Assembly: GCA_964642855.1 (NCBI GenBank)
Contig: CAZXSK010000006.1
Location: forward strand, 1-64,000
Reading direction: 5' to 3'
DNA: 64,000 nucleotides
DNA from: CAZXSK01 sp964642855
GTDB taxonomy: Bacteria > Planctomycetota > Phycisphaerae > SM23-33
The first letter of the stretch is position 1. Every line of letters begins with the position of its first letter. Shown here piece by piece: positions 51,851 to 59,774 of this stretch. The position numbers and the translations under genes were made by a program. The notes under the pieces were generated by a model. The model was not told the DNA's origin and searched no databases. It saw only the letters and a list, made by a program, of their open reading frames with translations.

Positions 51851-53455
51851 ATGGATGTCCCCCAAACGGGTTTTCCCCTATCGCCCATCATACGGCTCTG
51901 GGTATCCTCTTGGGCCGCCATGGCGCACATCGCATCCGCACAGGTCAACGGCTATCACGGGATCTGCTACGATCTCGGACAGAACGCCTCGTTCACAGTC
52001 GACGGGCAGAGCTACGATGTAGCCAAGTATGCCGGGGGCCTCGGGACCTACCCGCAGCAGACCGCCCCGATCGCTGTCTATGATGCGACGGCCAACAAAA
52101 CGTTCTTCGTCTATGGTGGGACGCTGCCGGGTGAGAACAGCCTGCGGAACATGGTCGGCTACTACGACCACGCCACCGGCCTGATGGCCAGACCTCGTGT
52201 GATCCGCAGAGTCGGCGGCACGGATGTGCACCAGAATGCCACTCTTCAGATCGACAACGACGGGTATCTGTGGGTCTTCGCCCACAGCCACGGCTCGGGT
52301 GGCACGGGCAACATCTACCGCAGCAGCACCCCGGGCTCGATCGACAGTTTCACCGAAGTCACGAGTAACTCACTGCCGTCGACGATCTTCGCCTACTCGA
52401 ACGATGAGCCAGATCTGGCCTACGGCAACCCGGACATCCTGGCCGATGGTCGGGTGATGGAAGTGCACAACCGCTACGACGATGGCCGGTCTGTGCACGT
52501 AGCCACCGGCCAGATCGTCAACACAAATGGATCCATTGGCATCAGCTGGAATGAGACCGACTACGACCAGACCCGCCTGATGAAATTCGGCGGCCACTAT
52601 GCGATCAGCCGGCGCAACGGCAGCAAGACGGGCATCGTGGCCAACTGGCACAACGGTGGGTTGGACCATCGGACCAACCTGTACTACGTCGAATCTACCG
52701 ACTTCGGCGGAACGTGGACGACAGCCGGCGGCGCCAAGACCATCAGCAGCGCCCTGACCTCGTCGAGCAACCCGGCCCTCGTACACGACTTCAACACCAA
52801 CGACGAACTCGTGTACATCAAGAGCCTCGACTTCGACGCAGCCGGGAACCCGGTGATCCTGTTCGTCACCGTGCCGGACGGCGATAACGTCGGTCACGAT
52901 GCCGGGCCGCATACCGACGGAGGCTACGATGCCATCGACGGCCGCCGCAAGGTCCGCACCGCGCACTACAACGGCAGCTCGTGGGACATCCGCGACGTCA
53001 CGACCACGGACCACAACTACGATCACGGCGAGATCTGGGTTGACGATGGCGGGACGTGGCACGTCCTTGGCGCTTTCGTCGACGGTCCCCAGGAATGGGG
53101 CACCGGCGGGGACATCGCCCTCTACTCCAGCGACGATGAGGGCCTGACCTGGTCGCTGGACAAGCAGCTGACAGCCGCCGAAACGCTGAACATGACATAC
53201 CCCCGCCTGGTGGAAGACGCCAACGACGCCTTCTTTGCCCTTTGGGCCGACGGCGACGGATGGGGCGCAGGAGATGATGCCTCGCGTCTCTACTTCATGA
53301 CGACTGAGGGAACGGTCTACCAGATGCCCACTGATTTCGCTGGCGCAGATTTCGCCGCCCCGGTGCTTGTGCCCGAACCGGCCTCCCTTGGCATACTGGG
53401 GGCAGTTGCTGCAGCAGTGCTCCCGAAACGCCGAAAGCGACGAGCCAGGAAGTAG
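51851..53455 (+). CDS. BNR-repeat (sialidase-fold) protein with PEP-CTERM tail
   Basis: A roughly 534-aa secreted protein. Blades of a BNR/sialidase-like propeller are clear (GYLWVFAHSHGSGGTGNIYRS, STDFGGTWTTAGG, YSSDDEGLTWSLD). It ends with the PEP-CTERM tail VPEPASLGILGAVAAAVLPKRRKR. The start is uncertain: ATG 51851 gives a passable signal ending ASA before QVNG, ATG 51920 is an alternative, and an open frame reaches back to 51665 inside the GH3 promoter. BNR_4-type propellers occur in sialidases and polysaccharide lyases; no catalytic set was assigned. Confidence 0.7.
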   Translation: MDVPQTGFPLSPIIRLWVSSWAAMAHIASAQVNGYHGICYDLGQNASFTVDGQSYDVAKYAGGLGTYPQQTAPIAVYDATANKTFFVYGGTLPGENSLRNMVGYYDHATGLMARPRVIRRVGGTDVHQNATLQIDNDGYLWVFAHSHGSGGTGNIYRSSTPGSIDSFTEVTSNSLPSTIFAYSNDEPDLAYGNPDILADGRVMEVHNRYDDGRSVHVATGQIVNTNGSIGISWNETDYDQTRLMKFGGHYAISRRNGSKTGIVANWHNGGLDHRTNLYYVESTDFGGTWTTAGGAKTISSALTSSSNPALVHDFNTNDELVYIKSLDFDAAGNPVILFVTVPDGDNVGHDAGPHTDGGYDAIDGRRKVRTAHYNGSSWDIRDVTTTDHNYDHGEIWVDDGGTWHVLGAFVDGPQEWGTGGDIALYSSDDEGLTWSLDKQLTAAETLNMTYPRLVEDANDAFFALWADGDGWGAGDDASRLYFMTTEGTVYQMPTDFAGADFAAPVLVPEPASLGILGAVAAAVLPKRRKRRARK

Positions 53456-53647
53456 ATTCTTACAGCTCGTCCCTCTGCTTCGATCTTTCAGCAACTGGGC
53501 CCTCTCTTTCACTTGGGGGGGGCCACTGCTTTTCACCTCCGAGACCCCGCCGGAACGTACGCAACTTCCCGCCCTGCCGAGCGTCTCTCTCGGGGGACAT
53601 GACAGCACCCCCAGTTGTGTCGAACAGCTTTATCCGAAGGGAATGCC

Positions 53648-55036
53648 ATGCATGCACATCAAGCGATGATCTGTCTGATGCTGACAGTCTTGAGCTGCAC
53701 AGCAGGGTGTGGACTGTGGCTGCCTGTGGGCTTCGTGGATCTCTACGAAACAGACCCGAACGCCGACGAAGCCTCGAAGGTCGTCGCGGTGGAAGGCTGG
53801 ACGGTGGTTCTGGAAGACGGCCGGCGGTTCCGAATGCAGGCGATTGACCATGAAGGCTACGATCCGGGCGTTGTGGCCGATTTCCAGGAGCAGTACGCCA
53901 CGATGCTTCTGGGCAAAGACGTGCTGGCAATGGGAGACCCGAGCCACCCGGTCCGGCTGGTCCAGGTCAATATCACCGACGATGCGGAAGGCCCGATCTG
54001 TCCACTGGCAGAGAGCGCGATCGAGGGGGACTACAAGACCCAGGACGTCATGGTAGCCGTGTTGATTCCCATCTACCGTCGCCACCGTTCACCGCGCGTC
54101 GATCTGACACTGCAGGCCGTCAAGGAAGGTCTGGGGAAGGTAAATCCCGCGCAGCTCCAGGATCCGAACTTGCTCCCAACTCTCCTCCGGGTCCAGACGG
54201 AAGCCCGAGAGAATCACCGAGGGGTCTGGATGACCCCGGACGACGTGCTGGTACACGTCGCTCGTCGAGGTCGGCCTGAGGAAGTCCGTCGGCTGCTGGC
54301 CTCCGGGGCCGATCCGAACGCCTCTGGTTCTGGCCAGAATGCTCTGACGGCTGCGATTTCGGGAGGCAGCAGGCAGTGTGTCGTCCTGCTTCTCCAGGCC
54401 GGTGCCGATATCAGCAAGCGAGGGCAGTTCGACTATCTGCCGATCCACCTGGCTGCCGCCCAAGGCCGTCCCGACCTCGTCAAGCTGCTGCTGCAGCGCG
54501 GGGCACAGCCCAATGCCCGAGCTCAGAACGGCACCACACCCCTGATGATCGCAGCTGAAGTGGGATCCGACTCGACCTGCAAGGTGTTGCTTGATCACGG
54601 CGCATCTGCCCGAGGAGTCGAGCTGCACGGCCTGGTGTATCGCGGTCAGACGGAAACCATCGAGTTGCTCGTCAAGGCAGGTGCAGACCCGGATGCCATG
54701 GAAGAAGGGCAATCGGCGCTGCATGTGGCTGCATCCCAACAACGACACGACATGGTTCGCAAGCTGCTGCAACTGGGGGCAAACCCGAACTGTCGGGGAC
54801 CTCAAGGAGTCACCCCTCTGCAGAGCGGGCTGGCATTTCACCCGTCCGACGCGAAACTGGCTGCGATGCTTCTGGATGCCGGGGCCGATCCGACATTGGA
54901 GGACGCGCTAGGCGGGTCGACAATGGATGGGATGGAATATTACTCCGAAGAGGTCCGCCGCCTGCTTGAGAAGCATGCAGCCAACGCTGAGCAGCCGAAC
55001 CCGAAACACCCCACCGAGGGAGGAAACGTCCCGTGA
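53648..55036 (+). CDS. Ankyrin-repeat lipoprotein with SNase-like N-terminal domain (copy 1)
   Basis: A 462-aa lipoprotein candidate (signal about residues 1-20, C21 in TAGC). Residues about 45-200 resemble the staphylococcal nuclease fold: LEDGRRFRMQAID matches the strand carrying catalytic Arg35, and LQAVKEGLGKVN plus LLRVQTEARENHRGVWM match the C-terminal SNase helix and GxW end. Arg35-like R is present but Glu43 and Arg87 equivalents are not evident, so nuclease activity is doubtful. Residues about 205-440 are ankyrin repeats (e.g. PEEVRRLLASGADPNASG, RPDLVKLLLQRGAQPNAR). It ends in a GTGA overlap with its paralogue. Confidence 0.75.
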   Translation: MHAHQAMICLMLTVLSCTAGCGLWLPVGFVDLYETDPNADEASKVVAVEGWTVVLEDGRRFRMQAIDHEGYDPGVVADFQEQYATMLLGKDVLAMGDPSHPVRLVQVNITDDAEGPICPLAESAIEGDYKTQDVMVAVLIPIYRRHRSPRVDLTLQAVKEGLGKVNPAQLQDPNLLPTLLRVQTEARENHRGVWMTPDDVLVHVARRGRPEEVRRLLASGADPNASGSGQNALTAAISGGSRQCVVLLLQAGADISKRGQFDYLPIHLAAAQGRPDLVKLLLQRGAQPNARAQNGTTPLMIAAEVGSDSTCKVLLDHGASARGVELHGLVYRGQTETIELLVKAGADPDAMEEGQSALHVAASQQRHDMVRKLLQLGANPNCRGPQGVTPLQSGLAFHPSDAKLAAMLLDAGADPTLEDALGGSTMDGMEYYSEEVRRLLEKHAANAEQPNPKHPTEGGNVP

Positions 55037-56430
55037 AGTCTGCGATCCGATGCCTTCTGGTTTCCGGCCTGCTTCTCGTTGCCCCCGCAGGCTGCATCGT
55101 ACCCTTCGCCGATGTCCACATCGTGCCCCCGCATCCCGACGCCGATGAGACCGTGGAAGTCGTCGGGCTTCGAGGCTATAGACCGGTGCTTGAGGACGGA
55201 CGCGTGGTGACCTTGGCGGGGCTGGATTTCTCGACCATCGATCCGCTGCTGACCGACGACGTGCGCCGGGATCTGGAATCCAGCCTGGTCGGTCGGAGGT
55301 TCCTTGTTCGCGGAGACCCCAACGGACCGGTTCGACTCATCGAGGTGAATTCGGAATCGGGGGCGCACGGAACCGCCTGCCTTCTGGCAAGTCTTCTTCT
55401 TCACAACTACCGAAGCCCGGACATTCCCGTCGTGGGCCTGATACCCATCTTCATCCGAGACAAACCGATCGAACGAGACCAGAATGCGTACCTGCTCTAT
55501 ACCGGCCTGGCGAGGCTGAACAAGGCCTCTCTGGGCAATGTCAAGAACGCTGAAGAGTATGTCATATCCGAGAGGCAGGCACGGGCCGATCAACACATGA
55601 TCTGGATGGATGACGACATGAAGGTTGCTTATCTCAGCGACCAGCGGGGATCGATCGATAAGGTACGAGCCCTGCTGGCACGAGGGGCAAGTCCCCGAGG
55701 CCGTGACGGCTACGGGAGCCCAGCCCTTGTCAACGCGTGCATGATGGGCAACACGGGACTCGCCAGGCTCCTGGTTCAGGCCGGCGCCCGTCCGGAAGAA
55801 ACCAACTCGTTCGGGCTGACCGCGCTGCACGCGGCCGCAGTGGCAGGAGACCCGAACCTGTGCCAGTTTCTCCTCAACCACGGGGCGGACCTGGAGGCAG
55901 AAACACATAAAGGATATAACCCCTTGGAACTCGCCATCAGCGAGGGATGCCCCGGGGCGATTCCGCTTCTGGTAGACAAAGGCCTGTCTCCAAAGGGTCT
56001 GGGCATCGGCAACCTGATCGGCAGAGAACGGGCGGATGTGATCAGTCTGCTGCTTGCAGAGGGGGCGAGTATGGAGGTCGATATCCTCCGGATCGATCGG
56101 ATCGATACAGATCTAAAGCCTAACCCTGACCCCCGTTGGAATATTCCCCTTCTCCAGAGAGCCGCCCTGATGGGCGATGCTGAAACGATATCGGTGATCC
56201 TCCAAGCCGGGGCCAATCCCAACGAGTCGGACCGTTGGGGTCACACCCCGCTACACAGTGCGGTCTGCCGGCAGAAGGACCGGGAATCCGTAGTCAGACT
56301 GTTGCTGGAGGCCGGCGCGGATCCGACGCTTGAGAACTTCCGGGGCGTGTCGCCCATCGAACTGGCACGGGATCACGACTTTGAAAGGCTTGCTGAGAAG
56401 ATGGCCACCTTCAAACCAACAGAACCATAA
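55033..56430 (+). CDS. Ankyrin-repeat lipoprotein with SNase-like N-terminal domain (copy 2)
   Basis: A 465-aa paralogue of the preceding gene, started by GTG in a GTGA overlap. Lipobox APAGC (C21). The SNase-like part is PVLEDGRVVTLAGLDFST, VGRRFLVRGDPNGPVRLIEVN and YVISERQARADQHMIWM, aligning along its whole length with copy 1. The Arg35 equivalent is replaced (VVT), so this copy is probably catalytically dead. Ankyrin repeats fill about 210-455 (e.g. LTALHAAAVAGDPNLCQFLL, HTPLHSAVCRQKDR). Function unknown; a protein-binding role on the cell envelope is likely. Confidence 0.75.
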   Translation: MKSAIRCLLVSGLLLVAPAGCIVPFADVHIVPPHPDADETVEVVGLRGYRPVLEDGRVVTLAGLDFSTIDPLLTDDVRRDLESSLVGRRFLVRGDPNGPVRLIEVNSESGAHGTACLLASLLLHNYRSPDIPVVGLIPIFIRDKPIERDQNAYLLYTGLARLNKASLGNVKNAEEYVISERQARADQHMIWMDDDMKVAYLSDQRGSIDKVRALLARGASPRGRDGYGSPALVNACMMGNTGLARLLVQAGARPEETNSFGLTALHAAAVAGDPNLCQFLLNHGADLEAETHKGYNPLELAISEGCPGAIPLLVDKGLSPKGLGIGNLIGRERADVISLLLAEGASMEVDILRIDRIDTDLKPNPDPRWNIPLLQRAALMGDAETISVILQAGANPNESDRWGHTPLHSAVCRQKDRESVVRLLLEAGADPTLENFRGVSPIELARDHDFERLAEKMATFKPTEP

Positions 56431-56463
56431 ACGGAACACAAGCCCCATTCTCGACAGGATACG

Positions 56464-57231
56464 CTATCTTGGCAGTTTGGCCAGCAGTTCCGCTCTGCTG
56501 TGAACGCCGAAATGCCTGTATAGCAGCTTGACGTAGTCGTGAACGGTATGGGTGCTGATCCCCAGCCGGACTGCAATCATCTTCTCGCTGTCTCCCGAGT
56601 GCAGCAAGGCCAGGACCTGACGCGCCCGTGGCGGAAGCATGCTGCGATGGGGTCCCAGCCACGAGGCCAGTTCATTGCCGATCCGCTTGACGATCTCGCG
56701 GTAGAGCAACTGGACCTTCCTGCGGTGTCGCAGTTCCAGCGGTGCATCTCCTGTTACGCGATGCACACCCATCGCATGCGAACGCCCTGCACCGCACAGC
56801 GCGAGGCATGCGATGCCATCGTCCACACCGCCCTGTTTCATGTACTCCTGGTAGGTGACGGAGCAGTACCACGGCCGGTCGGGAAGGACCTCGCGACGAA
56901 GGCACACGGCGATGGGCTTGGCCCGGCTTAACATGCCGGGCATCAGCGGATTGCGGGCAAACTCTCCGTCAGTCATGTACCTGAGCCAGTGCTTCCGGTG
57001 GGCCAGAGAGTCAAATCCCCATTCAGTGAAAATCGCAGTCGCAGTAGACTGGCAGGGGCTCGGACCCTCCAACTCAATACAGACGCCACCCAGAGACCCG
57101 GTGGTCCGGCACGCCCCCTCAATGAGATGACGGCTCCATTCCTCGGGCGAATGTCGGTGTTCCAGACACTCCCCAAGAAGCAGGTAGACGTCCCGAAGAT
57201 CCCTGAACCGCAAGCGTTGCGACTTGCCCAT
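56464..57231 (-). CDS. LuxR-type transcriptional regulator
   Basis: A 255-aa regulator. The N-terminal 185 residues are a possible GAF/PAS-like sensor without recognised ligand motif; residues about 200-255 are a LuxR/NarL-type HTH (LPPRARQVLALLHSGDSEK, MIAVRLGISTHTVHDYVKLLYRHFGV). It diverges from the PEP-CTERM gene at 57463 and could control it. A GGGGGGTAAATACAACATT element is about 45 bases upstream. Confidence 0.85.
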   Translation of the reverse strand: MGKSQRLRFRDLRDVYLLLGECLEHRHSPEEWSRHLIEGACRTTGSLGGVCIELEGPSPCQSTATAIFTEWGFDSLAHRKHWLRYMTDGEFARNPLMPGMLSRAKPIAVCLRREVLPDRPWYCSVTYQEYMKQGGVDDGIACLALCGAGRSHAMGVHRVTGDAPLELRHRRKVQLLYREIVKRIGNELASWLGPHRSMLPPRARQVLALLHSGDSEKMIAVRLGISTHTVHDYVKLLYRHFGVHSRAELLAKLPR

Positions 57232-57291
57232 GGCCGCACCCTCAATGCAGCGTACCCACCCAATGTTGTATTTACCCCCCGGAAAAGGGGA

Positions 57292-57320
57292 TTGTCAATA
57301 GAAATTCATAGGAGAGAATA
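57292..57320 (+). promoter_or_regulatory. Sigma-70-like promoter of the PEP-CTERM gene
   Basis: TTGTCA (57292-57297) and AGAATA (57315-57320) with a 17-base spacer; the -10 is weak. About 145 bases before the start codon. Confidence 0.3.
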
Positions 57321-57462
57321 CTTCACTGAACCCAGCGATCCTCCATCTGACCGATGCCGATGGTGTGGAAGATGAACGGCCACAAGGGATACGGCAGAAC
57401 CTAAACACTTTCGCTTCCTGCTGGGTGATGAAACTGTTTGCTGACAACGAAAGGAGACCGTC

Positions 57463-58128
57463 ATGACACCGATCACAAGGCTTTCTGCAGTCACCGCAGC
57501 CCTGTTGCTGATCAGCCTGTCAGCCCAAGCTGTTTCCGTAACCGTCTATGACACGAAAACGGCTTGGCAAAACGCAGTGGATCTCAACTTCACAACCGAA
57601 CACTTCGATGACAGCTCCATGCCAGAGGGAGTCTCAGTCGCAAGCGCATTTGGTGGTTACGTGACCGATGGACACTGGTGTGATGCCGTCGGAGAGACCA
57701 CCACGGGCCGTCAGGACTGCACTCTGTGGCATTTCGACCAGCCCATCCAAGCCTTCGGAGCCAACTGGAACTGTCGCCCTCAGGGAGGCGGCACGGGACT
57801 CAAACTGATCTTCGGCTACATGCCGATCGTTTTCCCGATCGACCCCAACACATGGCTTGAGCGTGTACCTGGCGGAATCGGAAGCAGCGAGGACGGCGGA
57901 TTCTTTGGATTCGTCAGCGGGACCCCCTTCCATGACGTCATGGTCGGGCCTCTTGGAGATGTTCCGAACCTCGCCGAGCACTACTGGATGGACAAAATGG
58001 TCTGGACGTATGCTCCAGACGACGGGCCTTCTGTCCCCGAACCCATGGGTCTTGCGACAGTATCGATCAGTCTTGCGGCCGTAGGCAGCTATCTGCGTCG
58101 CAGACGTGTCGCCCGAGACTCTGCTTGA
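57463..58128 (+). CDS. PEP-CTERM secreted protein
   Basis: A 221-aa secreted protein: signal peptide (about residues 1-23, ending AQA), a short beta-rich body and a PEP-CTERM tail (VPEPMGLATVSISLAAVGSYLRRRR). GAAAGGAG precedes the ATG. No enzyme motif was recognised; it resembles short PEP-CTERM proteins of unknown function in planctomycetes. Confidence 0.8.
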   Translation: MTPITRLSAVTAALLLISLSAQAVSVTVYDTKTAWQNAVDLNFTTEHFDDSSMPEGVSVASAFGGYVTDGHWCDAVGETTTGRQDCTLWHFDQPIQAFGANWNCRPQGGGTGLKLIFGYMPIVFPIDPNTWLERVPGGIGSSEDGGFFGFVSGTPFHDVMVGPLGDVPNLAEHYWMDKMVWTYAPDDGPSVPEPMGLATVSISLAAVGSYLRRRRVARDSA

Positions 58129-58138
58129 GGGTTGAGGC

Positions 58139-58567
58139 TCAGGTCAGTCGCTTCTGGAGGACCAGTTCCATGGGCTCCGAGGGGAGCACGAATCCACCAA
58201 TGTCGCGGTAACCGAGCTTGCGATAGAAATGTTGCGCTGATTCGTCAGCCTGCGTCGTGGTCATGACCGATTTGAAGCCCGCGGCATGCATCTCGCGCTC
58301 CCAGAAGGTCACCAGACTCGTCCCGATACCTTGCCTTCGGAGTCTTCCCTCTACAAAAAGCAGGTACATGATCGGGATCTCATCCCAGAAACAGCCAAAC
58401 CGGAGACAACCCACTGGAGATCCATCCAGGCGGGCCATCACGACCTGCTGATTCGCCACGCGTCTGCGCAGCGCATCGTCTGTCACGCCGTGGCTGGTGT
58501 CCGCCAACCAAGGCAGGTCGGTTTCTCGGGCATACTCAACTTGTATCAAAGGCGGCATGTCGGCCAA
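58139..58567 (-). CDS. GNAT-family N-acetyltransferase
   Basis: A 142-aa acetyltransferase with the acetyl-CoA motif RRQGIGTSLVTF (R/QxxGxG/A), strand VVMARLDGSPVGCLRFGCFW and the C-terminal motif HFYRKLGYRDIGG. The substrate cannot be told. It is convergent with the PEP-CTERM gene, 10 bases apart. Confidence 0.85.
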   Translation of the reverse strand: MADMPPLIQVEYARETDLPWLADTSHGVTDDALRRRVANQQVVMARLDGSPVGCLRFGCFWDEIPIMYLLFVEGRLRRQGIGTSLVTFWEREMHAAGFKSVMTTTQADESAQHFYRKLGYRDIGGFVLPSEPMELVLQKRLT

Positions 58568-58626
58568 GGGTCCTTTCGGTGATCAAGTGCATGGCGGCCG
58601 GGATCGCCGGGACGACCGTTGAGCGC

Positions 58627-58667
58627 AAAAAAAGGGGCGATGCGCCGCCGTAGCTGCGTCATCGCCC
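58627..58667 (-). terminator. Rho-independent terminator (minus strand)
   Basis: GGGCGATG/CATCGCCC at 58635-58642 and 58660-58667 forms an 8-bp stem, which extends with CGC/GCG past a bulged T; on the minus strand it is followed by a run of seven T. It probably ends the transcript starting at the sigma-54 promoter 59475-59490. Confidence 0.8.
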
Positions 58668-58776
58668 TTCGCCTTGGTAGAGGTCCCCTCACACGGAGAG
58701 GCTCCATGTGCGAAACTCCGAAGGAGGAGGAATCGGAGATCCCAGGAAGGCGCTCATCTCTACCTGGTTTCGCTGG

Positions 58777-58872
58777 TCAATCGACCCCTACCTGCGGAAC
58801 CTCGGGGATGACATAGGCCCCGGGAGGAGGAGAAGGGCCGGCATGTTCGAGTGGGCGCTCATCTCCACTCAT
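58777..58872 (-). CDS. Possible 31-residue small ORF
   Basis: ATG 58872 to TGA 58777, encoding a Pro-rich peptide with SPPPGAYVIPEVP. It lies in the 3' region between the receiver-like gene and its terminator, without a ribosome-binding site. Weakly supported. Confidence 0.2.
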   Translation of the reverse strand: MSGDERPLEHAGPSPPPGAYVIPEVPQVGVD

Positions 58873-59000
58873 GCCAGTCATCAATGATTGAGGTTCCGTC
58901 TCGACACTCAGATGCCGGCGGATGGTACTCCCTCAAACCACTCCGCCGTGGCTCCTCGGTCATGAAAAGCGGTTGTCAATTTCTTCTCGAGGCTGCTCAA

Positions 59001-59444
59001 TCAGCCTCGCGTACCTTCGAGTCGTCCGTCGGTTCCGACCGGCTCGCTGAACAGGTGCCCAGCCAGCTCCGAAACCTGCTGCTCCAGATCCGGCGGCACC
59101 AGGTACAGTGCTCCGCCACATCGGGCTGCCATCTCACGACCGGTCTGACCAGCCTGGCCGATCACTGCCATGCAGCACTTCGGCCATCGGTGGCGGGCCC
59201 ATCGCAATAGCCTGCCCAACTGCTCCAGCGGCACCAACTGGCCAAACATAACCAGTACTATGCCCGCGGCCGGCTGGGCTCGCAGGAGATCGCTGGGACT
59301 GCTGTAGAAGAGCGACGCTCCTCCACCAAGCGATTCATCCTGCAGAGCAGCGGAAACCTCTCCGCCATCTCCGCACACCAACACATCACACCGGATGCGG
59401 GCCGGCCTCTTGGCCGACTCGGTTTTCCTACCCCTCGAAAACAC
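59001..59444 (-). CDS. Receiver-like orphan protein (unrecognised)
   Basis: A 147-aa protein not matched to a known family by eye. Strands and helices from residue 18 to 130 (CDVLVCGDGGEVSAAL, AGIVLVMFGQLVPLEQL, CCMAVIGQAGQTGREM, ALYLVPPDLEQQVSEL) follow the alternating pattern of a CheY-like receiver, but there is no acidic pocket with a clear phospho-acceptor Asp, so it is a pseudo-receiver candidate. Start GTG 59444 follows AAGGAG. A strong sigma-54 promoter lies just upstream and the sensorless sigma-54 activator gene is the next gene upstream. Confidence 0.6.
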   Translation of the reverse strand: MFSRGRKTESAKRPARIRCDVLVCGDGGEVSAALQDESLGGGASLFYSSPSDLLRAQPAAGIVLVMFGQLVPLEQLGRLLRWARHRWPKCCMAVIGQAGQTGREMAARCGGALYLVPPDLEQQVSELAGHLFSEPVGTDGRLEGTRG

Positions 59445-59474
59445 TTTCAGGCTCCTTAAGCATTGAACCTAGAT

Positions 59475-59490
59475 TGCAACCACGATGCCA
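59475..59490 (-). promoter_or_regulatory. Strong sigma-54 promoter of the receiver-like gene
   Basis: On the minus strand TGGCAT-CGTGG-TTGCA, differing from TGGCAC-N5-TTGCA at one position, with GG-N10-GC exact. The start would be near 59465, leaving a 20-base leader with AAGGAG. Confidence 0.75.
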
Positions 59491-59588
59491 GAACCATGAC
59501 GTACTTCGCATACTTCTCATTAGTCTATGAATGATCTTCGGTTAGGAAGCTATAAAAGGAACATAGATTCCATCAAAGAGACATCAGG

Positions 59589-59648
59589 AAAAAAGACAGG
59601 CGCCGCAGGCTGCAACACCCCATGTAGCAGGACACACCAAGGGGCGCC
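59589..59648 (-). terminator. Structured Rho-independent terminator
   Basis: On the minus strand an outer GGCGCC/GGCGCC pairing (59643-59648 with 59599-59604) encloses a CTGCTACA...TGTTGCAG hairpin and is followed by TTTTTT (59589-59594). It should separate the activator gene from the receiver-like gene downstream. Confidence 0.55.
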
Positions 59649-59774
59649 CCAATATGCAGCACCCACCCCTCGGCTTCTGATGGTCATCTGGTAACCCGAA
59701 CGGCCTTGCCGGCAGGAAGGTTGCGGCAAATGCGACAGAAAGAAAGGGATCCGCCTGACTGGCGGGCCTAAGAG

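Larger units (their letters stand above)
58568..59000. other. Intergenic region with terminator and imperfect repeats
   Basis: A strong minus-strand terminator lies at 58627-58667. A 12-bp direct repeat GGCGCTCATCTC occurs at 58749-58760 and 58854-58865, 105 bases apart, each after a GGAGGAGGA run. A possible short reading frame (31-34 codons) is at 58777-58881 on the minus strand. Nothing else recognised. Confidence 0.5.
59445..59774. other. Intergenic region before the receiver-like gene
   Basis: AT-rich for this genome. It holds the sigma-54 promoter (59475-59490), a TCATT-N8-AATGA dyad (59517-59534) that could be an activator site, a structured terminator (59589-59648) and a CCGCC/GGCGG hairpin (59751-59765) immediately after the activator gene's stop. 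No gene seen. Confidence 0.6.

Noticed and set aside
53500..53540. GG-N10-GC within a run of G before the ankyrin gene pair
   Set aside because: The match comes only from the G run; TGGCAC and TTGC halves are not present.
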